64,000 bases of DNA from Phlebiopsis flavidoalba (taxonomy: Eukaryota > Basidiomycota > Agaricomycetes > Polyporales > Phanerochaetaceae), in assembly GCA_035772785.1 (NCBI GenBank), contig JAOCPU010000033.1, forward strand, positions 248,001 through 312,000, given 5' to 3'. The position numbers and the translations under genes were made by a program. Numbering within the stretch: the first letter of the stretch is position 1; every line of letters begins with the position of its first letter. The notes under the pieces were generated by a model. It was not told the DNA's origin. It did not search any database and was given only the letters and a program-made list of their open reading frames with translations. Shown piece after piece: positions 34,701 through 47,610 of the stretch.

Positions 34701-37700
34701 GCGTTCTTACGGTAATTGTAGGGCGACGAGTACTACACCTGGCGTCAGACGGAAACTAGTGTGGACTGGCGTCACACCCCGGCTGCACGCGAGACAGTCG
34801 TTCACAACCACGGCTGCACGTTACTCCTCCACGAGAAACAGAGTGCACGTCCGCGAAGGCAGACGACATCATCTTGTCATTGCATTTGCTCGGGCACTAG
34901 CTGGCTTGATCACACTCCCTGTTTGGGTGTCCTCAGGGTTCCTTTTTTGCCCTCCTGTGTTTTCTGTGGAGTCACAAGTACTCTCCCGGCCCAGAAGCTA
35001 TGGCCCTTGTTCCTTTGCTGCGCCTCTTCGATGTAGCTTCCTCTCTGCCTCAGTATGTTGACCACGAGTGCTTTTGGATTTCGTATTTTCTCTCCACTCA
35101 ATCTTTGCTTGGCCCCTCGAGTGCCTACTTACCTTCCAGAACGAGCTCTGCATGTCGTCTCTGTCTCTGGAGTTCCTTTCTGCCCCTTGGAAGAGCTTTT
35201 GGATGGGGGTTTCGCTGTCATCCTTAGATACGACCCAATTCACTCGCGCGTTCGCAGCACATCCTTCGTGGACTGAAGGTCGAACCCTGGTGCTAATGCC
35301 CTCGTCGTGAATGGACGGGTATGTCACTCGTCAGCTCAAATTTATGGTTAAGCTTATCCGTCCCTTCCTTAGGTCATCGGTCCGATTGAAAAGGGAGGTA
35401 TCATCGGGGGCGGACGGAAGTGACATGTCCCAATTAGCTGCTTCATTGAACTACGAAAGCGCGTCAACCCAGTAGTGACGGCTCTGCAAGAGATCGTTGA
35501 GTCCTTAGCGGATTATGGACTCGTGAGTCTACTTATCACCTAGTTGTCCCTTATCTCATTTGAATCGTAGCAAATCGCAGTCGGAACTAGTCTTCCTGGC
35601 TTCCTCGCTGATTTCGTCGATTCACCAAACCCGACCCGAGTGAATGTTGGCTTGTTCAACGCGCCTATACGACCCCCGAAGGAGGAATTACACAAGATGC
35701 TTGAGGGGAATACACGTAAGACTACTAAATCTACCACTTCGTGCCTCTTGTTAACACCTACCACAGTACATTCGAGTATGGTGATGAAAGTACAGCCTTG
35801 TTCCACTTCGGCATCCTCCTTGACAACGCTCAGCGAAGCCGAAGGGCGCAGAAATGGTCAGATTCTACTGGAGGTACATGTTTTCGTATGTCATGGAATT
35901 GGCACATGCTAAGACTCCAATTCGTTAGTGGGTGCTAAAACGACCCCGCGGTGTTTGTGGAACTGCACGTCAACCCTGCGAAAGTACAAAGAGGTATGCT
36001 ACTGCATTTATACAATTGGGCTTCGACTGATGATGACTTCAATAGCTGCCCTTGAAACGGTTCTATAGGTATAATGTTCAACCCTCCCTTGAGTTCTCCG
36101 AATCAGGGTATGGTCCAATTCTTATTCTCTCCCACTTGAAACCTGCTGACAACCTTTTGTAGCGCGGAAAGCCAGTCGAAGGTTGTATTCAATGGGTTAC
36201 CCGAGGATCCCATTTATAACCCTAGTCCATGGACATTCCCCCATCATGGCTATAGTCCGGCCTCGAGAAGCTTCATACGATCTCGATAACATCCTTTTGA
36301 CTGGCCTCTCTCTCAATGAGCGCGCAACAGGCGTCCGCGCGGTCTTTGATCTCGATTATTTGGTCATCGAGGGTCATGCCCGATGAGGACGATACGATTT
36401 CACCACCTCGAGGCCTCCAGCTCCAACTTGTCTCTGGTGGACTGGGGTTTTTGTGGCAACCGCTATCGCCGATACTCTGGTGGTGGCAAATCTGGGTTAC
36501 CTCCAGTTCCGCGCTAAACCTGGCGTATTCAAGTTGGAGATTCGACCCGGGCGAGGCAAAGAGATCTTTGAACTTTCTAGTGTCGGAAAACGAGGGGTGG
36601 GAGTCCCCTACAGTGGGTGAGGCTGGCGATGAGATCACTCTGATGAGCTTCGAAGGCTTGGTCCTCTACCCCCGAATGGCAAGATTACCTGGGATGGAAT
36701 ATGTCGATGTGCTCGCTGACGATGCTCCCGGGGAGGATAGTTCATTGCTCGGAAAAAATCAAGTCCAGGTATGTTTTATCTTCAAAGACAGTACAAATAA
36801 TTTAATCCCTTCGTAGTTTTGCATCGTTACTCGGGACCAGTCTACTGAAGAGACAGGATTGGTCGAAGTCAAGCAGCAGGCTGATATAAACATTTTCACC
36901 GTTGCATCCGGCTTGCTCTAAACGAGGTATGTGCATGAGCGGCTGGAACATAACCTCGCACAATGCTCATTCACTAATAGAGATTTGCCTCAATCATGAT
37001 CCTTAGTGTGCTCCGAAACACCAAGAGCACTGTAAAATTCTGGTTCATTGAGAATTTCCTATCTCCCTCTTTCTTGGTGGGTCGAATACTGTTTTTTCAC
37101 AGACATACTATCTAAAGTAACTTCCAGGAATTCATTCCTAAACCACAATCCACACTTCGCCGAGGTATACGGGTTTCCAATACGAGTTTGTCACCTATAA
37201 GTGGCCGTCGTGGCTACGACAGCAGAAAGAAAAGCAGCGCATTATTTGGGCATACAAGATCTTGTTCCTCGACCATTCTCTTCCCCCATGGATCTTAAGA
37301 AGGTGATCTTCGTCGACGCTGATCAAATAGTGCGTGCCGACCTCCAAGAATTGGTGGATCTTTGAATCTCCACGGTGCGCCGTACGGCTACACTCCCATG
37401 GGTGACGACAACGTCGACATGGAGGGCTTCCGATTTTGGAAGACGGGTTATTGGAAAGATTTCTTACAAGAATTGCCTTACCATATCAGGTGCAGTACAA
37501 AGTCTGCGATGCTCGCCGTGTTCTCAAACGAAATCCCCCCAGCGCCTTGTATGTTGTAGATCTCGTTCGTTTCCCGCCAGGTGAGTGTCCACGAAACTCC
37601 GATTCATTTACCTTTCTTACTGGCTTTCAGATGGCTGCAGGAGTACGTCTTACTCAGTCCCTCCCGCTGTAACCTAACAAGATTTGCAATAGGACATTCT

Positions 37701-38409
37701 GCGAAGTCACTATCAGCAGCTGTCAGCAGACCCGGGTTCACTTGCGAAACCTCGACCAAGGTAAGAGGAATTGATGCAATGTTGATTCCTGGGAAATGAT
37801 AAGTCGCTCATTAACGCGTCAAGATTTGCCGAATAAACCTTCAACGTGAGGTTCCGATCGTACGTACATCTGATACCTCGCTGTATGCTATACTCATGGT
37901 ACACAGTTTTCGCTACCTGAAGACTGGCTATGGGTGAGTGGGCCTTCATCGATATCGGCGCATAATGATCCAATTGACCATGTCATGCCTGTAGTGTGAG
38001 ACGTGGTGTATGTGATGCATCCTCATTATCCTATTCGGTGTCCTCACTTCGCATTTCAGGTAGCAAAGACAGATTACATCGCGCAAAAACGATTGACCTC
38101 TGTCAAAACCCCCTCACGGTACGGAAGTCTGTCCGTTACTCTATGACGTAATGTCTGAACATTTCGTGCAGAAAGAACCGAAGCTCGCTCGTGCGAAGCA
38201 CATACCGGAGTGGGGAAGGTTACGACTCCGAGATTTCTCAGTTTGCCCGGAAACTGGCGGAGAGCGGCCTCATTCATTCAGGGATGGCTGACGCGGACGC
38301 GACGGTCCTGGCGGATGTTGGTGCCGGTAGGGTCGCTGTGGATACTCAGGATGCATCACAAAGTCCAGTGGAGGAGGACGCCCAAGGTCATCTTGCAGAT
38401 GAGTTGTGA
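31708..38409 (+). CDS. UDP-glucose:glycoprotein glucosyltransferase (UGGT), frameshifted
   Basis: ER lumen folding sensor that re-glucosylates N-glycans of misfolded glycoproteins. The ATG at 31708 opens a signal peptide ([20 protein letters not shown]). A 54-bp intron (31833-31886) splits ...VELL from [13 protein letters not shown]-terminal thioredoxin-like domains follow, with [20 protein letters not shown] (about 32160-32220), INEADMNPF (33060), [15 protein letters not shown] (33600) and [18 protein letters not shown] (34096). A beta-sandwich region includes [20 protein letters not shown] (about 36264-36320). The GT24 catalytic domain starts at INIFTVASG (36880), carries [20 protein letters not shown] with the metal-binding D-A-D at 37315-37323, then [15 protein letters not shown] and LYVVDL. 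The protein ends HLADEL, an HDEL-like retrieval signal. At least ten indels interrupt it; length otherwise fits the roughly 1500-residue family. Confidence 0.9.
31833..31886 (+). other. First intron of UGGT
   Basis: GTATGTCTCC..CTTGCTTCAG. Removing it joins GAGCTCTT to AGAAACC, giving ELLETIAIEE in frame, which fits the conserved N-terminus of the family. Confidence 0.7.
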
Positions 38410-39003
38410 ATGCTCTATGTCCGCTCTACGACATCAATTTATCACTTTACTCCGCTTCCATGCGCGCCCCGAGCGCTGGTCACGCTCTGCTGTTGTACTG
38501 TGCCCGGTTGACGAAAGTGGCCGCGTGCTAGGCCAGTTTTTCAGCTGTTTCTAGTCTTCTTACAATTTGGTAGACCGATGGATCGCTGTTCAGATCATCA
38601 AATGTGCTCTACGCGTGACTGCATCAGCAGGCTACGCAGCGGTCCGCGATAGATGCACCATGTCCATGACCCTACTATGGTGCACTGAAGGCTGAGGCGG
38701 TGAGTGGTACTAATATCGGGTTAGCTACCATTTACTGCCATAAATAACCGGGTACCCTAGGTCATGCTACATCATAAACATTGTAAATCTCCGGATGTGA
38801 AAATGCCAATTCGGATGATTACCGTATACTGGCCTCTCAGTCCTATGGTGTCGTCGGTGAGCACTCAATCCGATCCATCTCCGCGTGGTCTGGTGCAGCC
38901 CGGCCCGTTGACAACTAATACTTACACATTCGCGTATGCTCGAATGATGCCATACACCAGGGCGGGCTTCCGAATGATTGTGCCCGATGTTCTACCAGTA
39001 AGC
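38410..39003. other. Intergenic: UGGT 3' region and arabinanase promoter
   Basis: No coding signal is supported. The right end carries the TATA box described next. Confidence 0.5.
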
Positions 39004-39010
39004 TATAAAT
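39004..39010 (+). promoter_or_regulatory. TATA box of the first arabinanase gene
   Basis: TATAAAT, 44 bp before the ATG at 39054. The other two arabinanase copies have TATA-like boxes at similar distances (45507 and 48368). Confidence 0.5.
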
Positions 39011-39053
39011 GCGGAGCATGAGTCCTTTGCAACAGTAGACTCCGATCCGCCTT

Positions 39054-40710
39054 ATGATGCTTTCGTGGCTCAAACTTGGCATACTAGCGCTTGCTGCTGC
39101 TGTGGCAGCCCAGCCTAACCCCGGCAAGGTCACTGGGGACATCTCCGTACATGACCCCACGATGTGCCGAGACAACTCTGGAACTACTTCGTCTTCTGTG
39201 CGTGCCCACCTATATAGGAACTGCTACAGGCTAATGCAGAGCCTTCCAGCTACCGGAGTAGGAATTCCCATACTCACCTCGACAGATCGAATCGCATTCA
39301 AATCCCTGGGTGTAGTTTTGGCCTAATGGTGCTCCCAGCTCTACGAACAAGTACACCGGCACGACGAACGGGTAAGTTTGCTTCGTTGGCTCTCAGATGT
39401 TGCGTCATTCTCTGACGTACGCGAAGCGCGCTTTGGGCACCGGACTGTACCTACCTGAATGGTCAATTCTATGTTCGTATTATCATCATGGCAGCTCCGG
39501 AACCCAATGCTGACCCTGGTGCTTGCTAGTTGTACTACGCCGCCTCGACCTTCGGGTCACAGAACGTAGGGCCTTTCCGCTTCTAACCTGGACACGCTAT
39601 CTCTTACCCTCATGTATGATAGTCCGGAATCTTCCTGTGCTTCGTCAAAGACTGGGCAACCAGGGTAAATCTGGCTCACAATGCATGCTGGATTGATTAG
39701 CAACTAACTTTTGTAGGCTCGTGGAGTGACCACGGCCTTGTTACATCTACTGCATTACTGGCGCTAGCTACAATGTGAGTGTAATTGATTCCACTGTTGA
39801 GCAAAAATATGTACTGAAATGATGTGTGTAGGCTATCGACCCGAAGTAAGCATTCATGTATGCTTCTGAAATATATGCTAAAAGATCTCCCTCTACAGCC
39901 TTTTGATTGGTACGACACTATTCTGAGAAGTCAGTTCCTACAGATGCTAACATTGCTGATTTTGTAGACAATGGGGAACTGGATCTTGTCGCTCGGGTCA
40001 TTCTGGACTGGAATCAAGGAGTCAGTTAATTACGGTGATCAACAGGGAAACCTAGTTGATCCGTTCATTTAGAATGAGCATCAGCTCGTCCACGGGCAAA
40101 CCTTCCAGCTCGTCCGTCATATCTCTTGCTGAGCGTACGGCCGACGGCGGTGCAATTGAAGCCTCTGTAGTTTGGAAACAAGGCAGCTATTACTATCTTT
40201 TCACGAGCTGGGACAAATGCTGCGACGGTCTAAGCAGCACGTATAATATCCGCGTTGGCAGATCGACTAGGTCCGTGTGGACGTCACCGACGACAATCAA
40301 TCGCTCACGATGATATTTATGTAGCGCGGCAGGTCCTTTTGTCGACGAAAGTGGTGTAGCATGTTGACCGCAGGAGGTGGGACGCTTGTACTGGGCACCG
40401 ACCGGCTCCGTATGTGCCGCATTCTAATCCGGATGTGCGTAAAGCTAAATTATTCTAGATTGGTTGGTCCATGGCGGCCAGGACCCTCATGTCCAGACGT
40501 CGATGGGGTGGTCATGGTATATCGTAAGTGCTAAACTCTCTTGTGCTGCATAGCTCTCGAGCTTTTATATAGATTATTATACTGCAAACGGATAGTCTGG
40601 TGCGTTCTAAACTCGGTTTTCTCCTCACCGGACGGACAGCTCAGATGGCGTATCAACAGCTTGGTATCACCTTTCTCGACTTTTCCTCGGGATGGCCAGT
40701 CGTCGTCTAG
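39054..40710 (+). CDS. Secreted GH43 endo-1,5-alpha-L-arabinanase, copy 1 (frameshifted)
   Basis: Hydrolyses alpha-1,5-linked arabinan of plant pectin outside the cell. It starts MMLSWLKLGILALAAAVAAQ, a signal peptide, followed by PNPGKVTGDISVHDPTMC, where the Asp of HDP is the expected catalytic base. Next: [43 protein letters not shown], then YYAASTFGSQ, then AIDP at an exon end (about 39837), where the Asp is the usual pKa modulator. After DNGE and [12 protein letters not shown] segments comes GGAIEASVVWKQGSYYYLF with the expected catalytic Glu, then SWDKCCDGLSSTYNIRVGRS and a C-terminal [12 protein letters not shown] with stop at 40708-40710. There are about six short introns. Several single-base indels break frames. 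Together the motifs give all three active-site acids. Confidence 0.85.
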
Positions 40711-41576
40711 ATTAACCCATGAATTTGCATGCTAGGCGGCGCATCGCTACAGAGACGGCTACAACGTTTGCGTATGGACCTGTACGTTACGCTAGATCTC
40801 TCAGAGTCCTCTGTACTCTGATCGCTGGATGTACTGCTCGAACCAGTGTTACCAGAGAGAAAACTATTTACCGTCGACGATAACCCTAAAATTTGTCCAT
40901 TGACTTAACGGTTACGAAGTACTTTCACGATCAGGGCGGCGAGAAAGCCCTGGAAGTCTTCAAGTAATATCTACAGCTTCGACGTCTTCGCACTACTAGT
41001 TAATTAGCTCATCCGTCCATAGAATGTAGATTTTGATGCTCGATTGGGTTTTGTTTGCGGGGTCCTGCCCAAAAGTACAACTTTAATGCAAGGCTCAAAC
41101 TCCCGCATTGAGCGCCGGTGTGTGGCTCAAGGTACTAAGTCCGTTGTTGCCCGAGGCGGGCACGGCTGCTCTTCAGAATACGGATGCATGACATTCACTC
41201 AAGACTATTGCACGGCTCCGGTGATAGGTGGCTGTCGCTATTTGCAAACTATACCCCCACCGTCGTCGCCTGGTTTGTCAGTCTTGCTACCAGCTCCCAT
41301 TTTGGGAAAGGCGCTTAGTTACGTAATTCAAGTTAATCATATTTATGTGACTAGCGTCGCATTTCCTGTCCGATTGCTCACTCGACTTCCTAACTTATGT
41401 GGCCCTTACACTTGCTACGAACGCCTCTATTTTATCTCCAACAGTTTCATCAGTGCTCGCTTTCTCACATCAGTCCGCTCGCTGGCATCCCCGTTGATCT
41501 CCGCCAAAAAATGCGGGATGCGATTGCCGAGGGCCATTCCCCCGAGACGGTTATCTGGGGATAGTACATAAAGGGG
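40711..41576. other. Intergenic, no gene recognised
   Basis: An open frame of 175 codons (41044-41571, plus) crosses this stretch but carries no motif. The first exon of the next membrane protein could begin within it. Confidence 0.35.
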
Positions 41577-42970
41577 ATGCTTCGTGTCTCGCAGGGCCGC
41601 GTTTGCGGCTCGCAGGACTTGACCTACTCTGCAAACTCTCATCGGTACATCTCGCTCATAGTAGTCTCTGTTCCGACGGACCGACCATGGAGTTGGTACC
41701 CATCGCGACACGGATCCGAGGATAATGTACACCCCGTTGCGTACAGCCCATTATCAGGGAACCGACAGACTATAATGGTGCGAACTTCTATTGAAATCTT
41801 TGTTAAAAAGTAATCTCATAACAACACACGCCGCAGAACTGTGACTGTATCTGAGGACCTCACTCTCATTTTTTCTTTTCAAATTCAGATGGTTGTGCAG
41901 TCGTTTCTTTCCCGCAAGGTATATCTTGGGAGTCTTAATAGAATCCATAGGAACGTCTATCTCCGTTTATGGCTCCATTCCGGCGAATAATACGCTCTTT
42001 CAACTTACTCACTTTACGCCGCCTCGCCGGTGACATTCCAGAGTCCCAACAACACCGGAAGCCAGTACACGTCAAACCAACTATTCTACCGTTCGCGCAC
42101 AACTCGAAGACGGCCTCCATCCACTCGCGTAGACACGCCCGCGTACCGTCGTCGGCGTGCTTCTAGTCAATTTTTTTCTTCGACTATTTAACCTATGTGC
42201 CCTCAACATCTAATGGCTCCACTGAAGTGACTTCTGGGACGGCGCCGCCGACCAGGGAAGACGTTGAGGTCCAAGTCGTACTCCCGCGGTTCATTCCATA
42301 CCGTGTTTCTTGCATAGTTGTGCTATTGATAATGGCGTGTGGAACGCGACGTAGGCGAAAGCAAAGGGTTCCGTACGCTCTTGCCCTTCGACCAAATCCC
42401 CGTGGCTCAGCATTTCGCAGAGAACAGTACGCGAGACCAACCCTGTGACCTCATTCGCATAATGCTCATTGAGAACTGCTTGCGCCGTACTCCAGAGACC
42501 ACTCGACGCTGAGACTCACAGCTCTTCACCCTGATTTCCAACCGCGAGACGAAATACACGAGATCCACGTTCCTCGCTCTCCTACGCGCGAGACAGATCC
42601 TCTCGCGAATTTGCCTTCCCCTCATCGCCAGTCGCTTCGACATTCGTTTGAACCGGTCCCGAGCATGGCTCTACCGCCGTCACCCACCACCACCAGCATT
42701 TACCGAGGCAAAGATGCCCTCGCCCCAATCGGCGTTCGTTCAGGCCTGATCCGAAACCTCGAAAACACAAGATCTGCCAGGAGGCTGGATGAGGTTCGAC
42801 CGACGCGGACCAGTCCGTACTCTGACGGTAAGCTTGAAGACAGGCAGGACGGTCGCCAACCCGTGAGGACCGATGATGTGACCCCCCATGACGTATCGCA
42901 ACGTTCGACAGGATATGTACCAGCTAACCAAAAGTATAATCTACGGGAATGGCCGCGGCGGTTCTTGTGA
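41577..42970 (+). CDS. Ectodomain single-pass membrane protein, copy d
   Basis: Plus strand. The N-terminal ectodomain begins with VVSV-DDR (about 41660). TVTVSEDLTLIFSFQF precedes the family intron (about 41892-41950), after which TSISVYGSIPANNT, then ASPVTFQSPNNTGSQYTSNQ and an FDYLTYVPSTSNGSTEVTSG-like stretch are read. A linker (TAPPTREDVEVQ) leads to a hydrophobic segment VSCIVVLLIMACG (about 42307-42345) ending in a basic stop-transfer RRRRKQR. The cytosolic tail is long and disordered: PRDEIHEIHVPRSPTRETDP, SMALPPSPTTTSIYRGKDAL and DVSQRSTGYVPANQ, with stop at 42968-42970. Several sequons and a beta-rich ectodomain suggest a glycan- or wall-contacting surface protein. The start codon is uncertain. 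Confidence 0.6.
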
Positions 42971-43169
42971 GCCTTGTTTGTGCTATCTGATTATGTGATG
43001 GTTTATCATTCCTGCGATTAAGCAATCGCTTTAGCCAAGTCAAAATCAGATCCTCATTGTATCAGTCGAATCTTCCGCCTCGGTATGTTCCCTGCTCACT
43101 GAGGCGATCGCGCTACATGGCGTTCCAGCGGCTTTTGCATGTTCCGTAACCCGTTCTTACTGCGATACC

Positions 43170-44620
43170 TCAAACATGATTATGTCCATACCTGCCGATG
43201 CATTCACGACTTCATCTCGTTCGCCTGGTCTCCAACCGATATCTCGCTACTCGAGTGAGGAGTCGAGCAGACATTGGCTGTGTACCCCAGAAGTTATAGA
43301 GAGCAGCACGCCCAGCAAAGCCTCCGGAGGCGAATTTAACCACAATTGCCCCACATCGCGTCTTATTTTTTTACAGAGGTGCTAGCTATTTTATCGACAC
43401 CGTTTGTAACCGCCGGCCGGTCGCTAGAATTTTGACTAGGCTAAAATCATTAATCATGCAAGAAATCACAATCGACGATCAAAACCCGATGATAATATAC
43501 ACCACTGGCTGTACACATCCTCCTGGCAAGCCAACGGATTTTTAATCAGTGCGTGTCTGTAATTTCGGCTAGATACAGACGCGTGTGACACTGACAAATT
43601 ATTTGTACAGGACTGTGACTGTAGCTGAGGGGGATATCCCCGAGTTGTGAATTTGCATTTGAGTTCAATGGTGTGCATCGATCGCTATCCCACTAATTCC
43701 TCATACCAGACCAGCTGATTTACTTCGATTACAGGGACTTCTGTGGAAGTTTATGGCTCCATACCACTAAATACTACTGCCGTCTCCACATATCGCGCTT
43801 GACAATTTCTCGTCCCGTGACGATCAAAAAATTCCAACAACACCAGCGGTTCAATACATTTCCAATCAGTTTTGCTCTTCAAGTCACCGGAGCTTGAGGA
43901 TGGCCTACATACACTAGTGGTCAACGCTCCAGATACGGGTTATCGGAAATGGGGCAACTCAGTTCTTCTTGCGATTACCTCACGTACGTACCTTCCAACA
44001 ACATCCGGTCAGATGGCACCGTGAGGCTAGCTCAGAGACCGGTGGTGAAGAACATAGTCTGCGGGTAAGTCCTCCTTGCGGTACTTATTCCTCCGTGCCT
44101 GGTCATAATTGGGATATTGGCAACCTGCTGTACTTTGGATGCCCCAGTCAAGAAGACGCCGTGTAATCCAGCGTCGATGTTTCACTCCCTCAAGCCAAGA
44201 GTCTGGTACTAGAAGGGGTTGGGCTTACATGGGAAACAGTAAGTTTTCGAGGGGGCGGCTGGTTTCTTCTGTATTTTAATCACATTCAATCACACTCATC
44301 ATGCTCATCGCAGAAAGCCATCTGAACTGCTCGATATTCCCCACGACCTCCCTAGCGACCCCTTCGCAGAGCGTAGTGCACAACGAACGTCCAGATTCCG
44401 GCTTGTTCTCGCCCTACAGACCCGAGTCATATCCGGACCGTACATCTCCTGCCCTCACGCATGTTGTTTTCATGGTCTTCAGAGCCATTGTCCTCGGTGA
44501 CGCCTTTCCGAGTCTGAGGTGGGCTAGACCAGTGGCCGGAGAAAGACTACCATCATTATTCAACCGAGGTTTCGGAAGAATCCCTGAGGCCGCTGGGGTT
44601 TGGTAGGGGGACGGGACGTG
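43170..44620 (+). CDS. Ectodomain single-pass membrane protein, copy e (frameshifted)
   Basis: A paralog of copy d lying directly after it in the same direction. TVTVAEGDIP and FEFNG (about 43615-43670) precede the family intron (about 43669-43735, GTGTGCATCG..TCGATTACAG). Then GTSVEVYGSIPLNTTAVSTY, an SPELEDGLHTLVVNAPDTG stretch (about 43886-43940) and a YLTYVPSNNIRSDG segment follow. The region expected to encode the membrane helix (44100-44200) is disturbed by indels. The tail KPSELLDIPHDLPSDPFAER (about 44320-44375) fits the cytosolic tail style of the family. The start is not resolved; upstream exon material probably lies at 43170-43600. Confidence 0.5.
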
Positions 44621-45506
44621 TTTGGCTCTGGGCGGTCGATGCTGGGAGTACGCCTTCCGGGAGGACTTTCGGCACGACGAGTACAGAGGATGCACCACCT
44701 ACGTATTTGTCGACACTGAATAATCCTTGTATATGTCCTATTCCATACAATTCATGACTTATATCTCGTTGAGTATGAGGTAGCGTTCCGCGCAGACTCA
44801 ATCCTCTTGAACGCCTAGTGATGTTATTTTAACCTCACATCCGCGCTGAGCGAATCACTGAGTTGAGCGCAGTGCGGTTCCATAAGTGTGTGCGTCATTC
44901 AGTGTGACGCACAGCCCAGAATTTACAACAGATGAAGCCGGCTTCATATTCTGAGACTGAAGCCCCGCATAACAGTCAGGATAATGATGGGGGAGCGCCA
45001 AACCGAGGCAACAATAGCGACGTGCCTCACTCAGTGGAAAGAGGACCGTCCGATATTTTTGCGAATGCTCTACGTGAGCTGCATGCTCCAGACACGCCTT
45101 GAGATTATTGTTTTTCTGCCTAGTCTTCCGCCTCCATATGCTATCCGTTTTGATATGCACCCTTACTTTCCACCTCTGAGGATGGATAGTCGCCTAGGCA
45201 CAATGTCGATTTCACCTATGCTGTCCATCTACCGAGTTCTTCCTACGCCCATTGGATTCAGTCAGTACTTTGCGCACACCGTGCATCAGGAGAACCCGTC
45301 GGACGCAATGCACGCATGTCGGGGAGTGTATAGAGGGCAGTTTTGAATGTCCAGTGTAGAAGGTTTAACAAACGAATGCTCGGCTCCTGAGTAGTTGCTA
45401 ATATGTTACAGAACGTCAAATGACTGATCGGCTGACGCCTCTATCCGTGGTGAACACGTAACGTTACCGCCACCTAGACGTTCGGGCTTTATGTCCTTCC
45501 AGCCAT
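44621..45506. other. Intergenic; no gene recognised
   Basis: Short frames only. The right end holds the promoter of the decayed arabinanase copy. Confidence 0.35.
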
Positions 45507-45513
45507 TATAAAT
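45507..45513 (+). promoter_or_regulatory. TATA box of the second arabinanase copy
   Basis: TATAAAT, about 51 bp before the ATG at 45564, with a further GATATATAAG at about 45517. Confidence 0.4.
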
Positions 45514-45563
45514 ACTGATATATAAGCAAACTCGTACCCACCGATGCTTTCTCGAGCGAAGAT

Positions 45564-47610
45564 ATGTTCACTTCCGCAGCACTCTCTGTGCTTCTAGTCA
45601 CTCGGTGCCGTTGCGGCACAGCCGGACCCGGGAAACCGTGACTGGAGACACCTCCGTACACGACCCCACAATATGCACCTAAAAGGATACAATCTCTGGG
45701 CCTGATTGTTCGTTTTTCGTGTTGTCTTCATCGTGCGACATTAACGGCGATTAGCACTCAGGACTGACGATGATGTGAATCGACCTACCGCGGTACAGGA
45801 GTTTGCCCAATTCTCAACAGAATCGGACTCCACGCTCCGTAACCTGCAACCTGTTGGCGACGAATATCAGGACGTCGGGCCTGTAAGCTCACGGCCGAAG
45901 AGATTGGCGCGCCCGCTAGTGCCGACAAAATCAGTATCACTGGAACGACGATCACTGGGTGTTGTCAAGCTATTGATTGGACCCAATATCATCAACCATA
46001 TCTAAACAGCATTATCCTAACGGGAATCTGATGGGCACCAGGGAAGCCTGCAAGCGTACCCTCGGATCGTGCAAATTCAAGTCAAGCATATTAGTCCCGC
46101 TTTTGTTAGCCTCAGGAACCAATCACTGGATAATTCGGTAGACGGAGCAAGCATTCATATATACGCCGCATCGATCGCTAAGAGCTCCGTATGAAGATGT
46201 AAGGCTGGGCAATTGTACTGAACGGTTCCGTTCAACTGTGTCTCATCAGAGGAAGGTAATTCAGTCCATGTCCACGAAATATTCTTTGACTACTTCGACT
46301 ACCCTGGCCCGGTTAGTTCAACCCATGCAGTGTGGTAACGGCTGCAAATCACGTATAAACGGGAAGGACCGACGTTCCAACAAATGGACAATGGGGAAAA
46401 ACATAGGATCCTGGAAGGAACACTTGGACTACCGCTCGCCTCCTACCTGCAACGGGGGACAGCCTAACGATGGTAAGTCGGCATAGTTTCACTCCACTCC
46501 ACGGTACTGGACGAAACCGTAATCTCCCTGTTACCTTACTACAGGCTATACGATCCAAAGTAAGCCTCCGACTGCACGATAAGTGTCTCGTTCATGACAG
46601 AGTTGAATTACTCGTATATCACGCAAGCAGTTTTTACCTCATCGGTTCGTTGTTGCAATTCTAGTGCAAGCTACAATATGGAGGCTCGACATTGACAATG
46701 GCGTCATCTATCATGACAAGCGGCAAACCGGATCTCTGTTGTTCCTAGGGATCAATTCGTGGACCGGAAGTCAAGGAGATTAATATAAGACGGTAATTCT
46801 TGTATTCATTTTGTACAGACAGTCACGTAGTAGATTCGCAGAAATGAGCATATGGACCCCTCAATGGACACAAGATCTTCCGGTCTCAGTATGATGATCT
46901 ATCGCGTCGAAGCGATTAACAGCAAAACAAATGGGAGAAGAGCGACGCAGCAGATCATCTGGAAGAACATAGGAGACTTATTCGACCTACTGGTTCATGC
47001 AGCTTGGATAAACTGCTTGTGCAAGGGGGTGAAGTTGAACAAGGCACTTGACAACCTGTTCGCGTCGGACGGACTCTTCGAAGGTAAGCATGCCATAGAC
47101 ATACTCAGGATCGACGCGCTTTTTTCAGTGATTCATCATAGCGTATAGGCGCTGCTGAGTGGCTGCCTTCTGTAGATTCAAGAGTGGAGTCTGCTCCCAC
47201 GCGGAGGGCGGTAGGAACACTAGAGTCCTAGGATCGCCCGATATTGCTACGTTTGCTGTCATTTCCTTCTATGGTGGACCATGCCCTCCTCAGCTGCACT
47301 GATAGGTCCGTCTTGGACTAGTGAGGTCATAGATATCATGTCGGAACAGTCGACGGAGACGGTCCAATTGTATATCTGTGCTCGTGTAGAAACCTTGCTT
47401 TGTTGTAGTCAGTAGCAGTTGCTTTTGCACGCACGAATATTCCGCCAGGACGTACCTATACCCGCGATACTACCAAAGCTGGTATGTCATGGAGTCTTTA
47501 TGCCTCCAGTCAGAGAATCTAATTATTAATGCCATTGGCGAGTCATATCAGTCGTGCGCGATTCAACACTCAATGGACATTCTATTCCTGGGTGGGCTGT
47601 CGTTTTTAGT
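45564..47610 (+). pseudogene. Decayed GH43 endo-arabinanase (middle copy)
   Basis: Starts MFTSAALSVLLV and, after a frame change, reaches VTGDTSVHDPTIC, so the catalytic-base region survives. The next 700 bp no longer align. Homology resumes at an exon end GCTATACGATCCAAAG|GTAAGC-like site (about 46548-46566), matching the AIDP exon end of the other copies but with the codons altered. Later segments read SGLSMMIYRVEAINSKTNGR and IIWKNIGDLFDLLVHAAWIN, collinear with the [29 protein letters not shown] part of copy 1, but without the GAIEAS motif that holds the catalytic Glu. Further on come PSVDSRVESAPT (PFVDESG in copy 1), VIDIMSEQ and a degraded C-terminus near 47570-47605. Substitutions rather than only indels dominate, so this looks like true gene decay. 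Confidence 0.6.
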
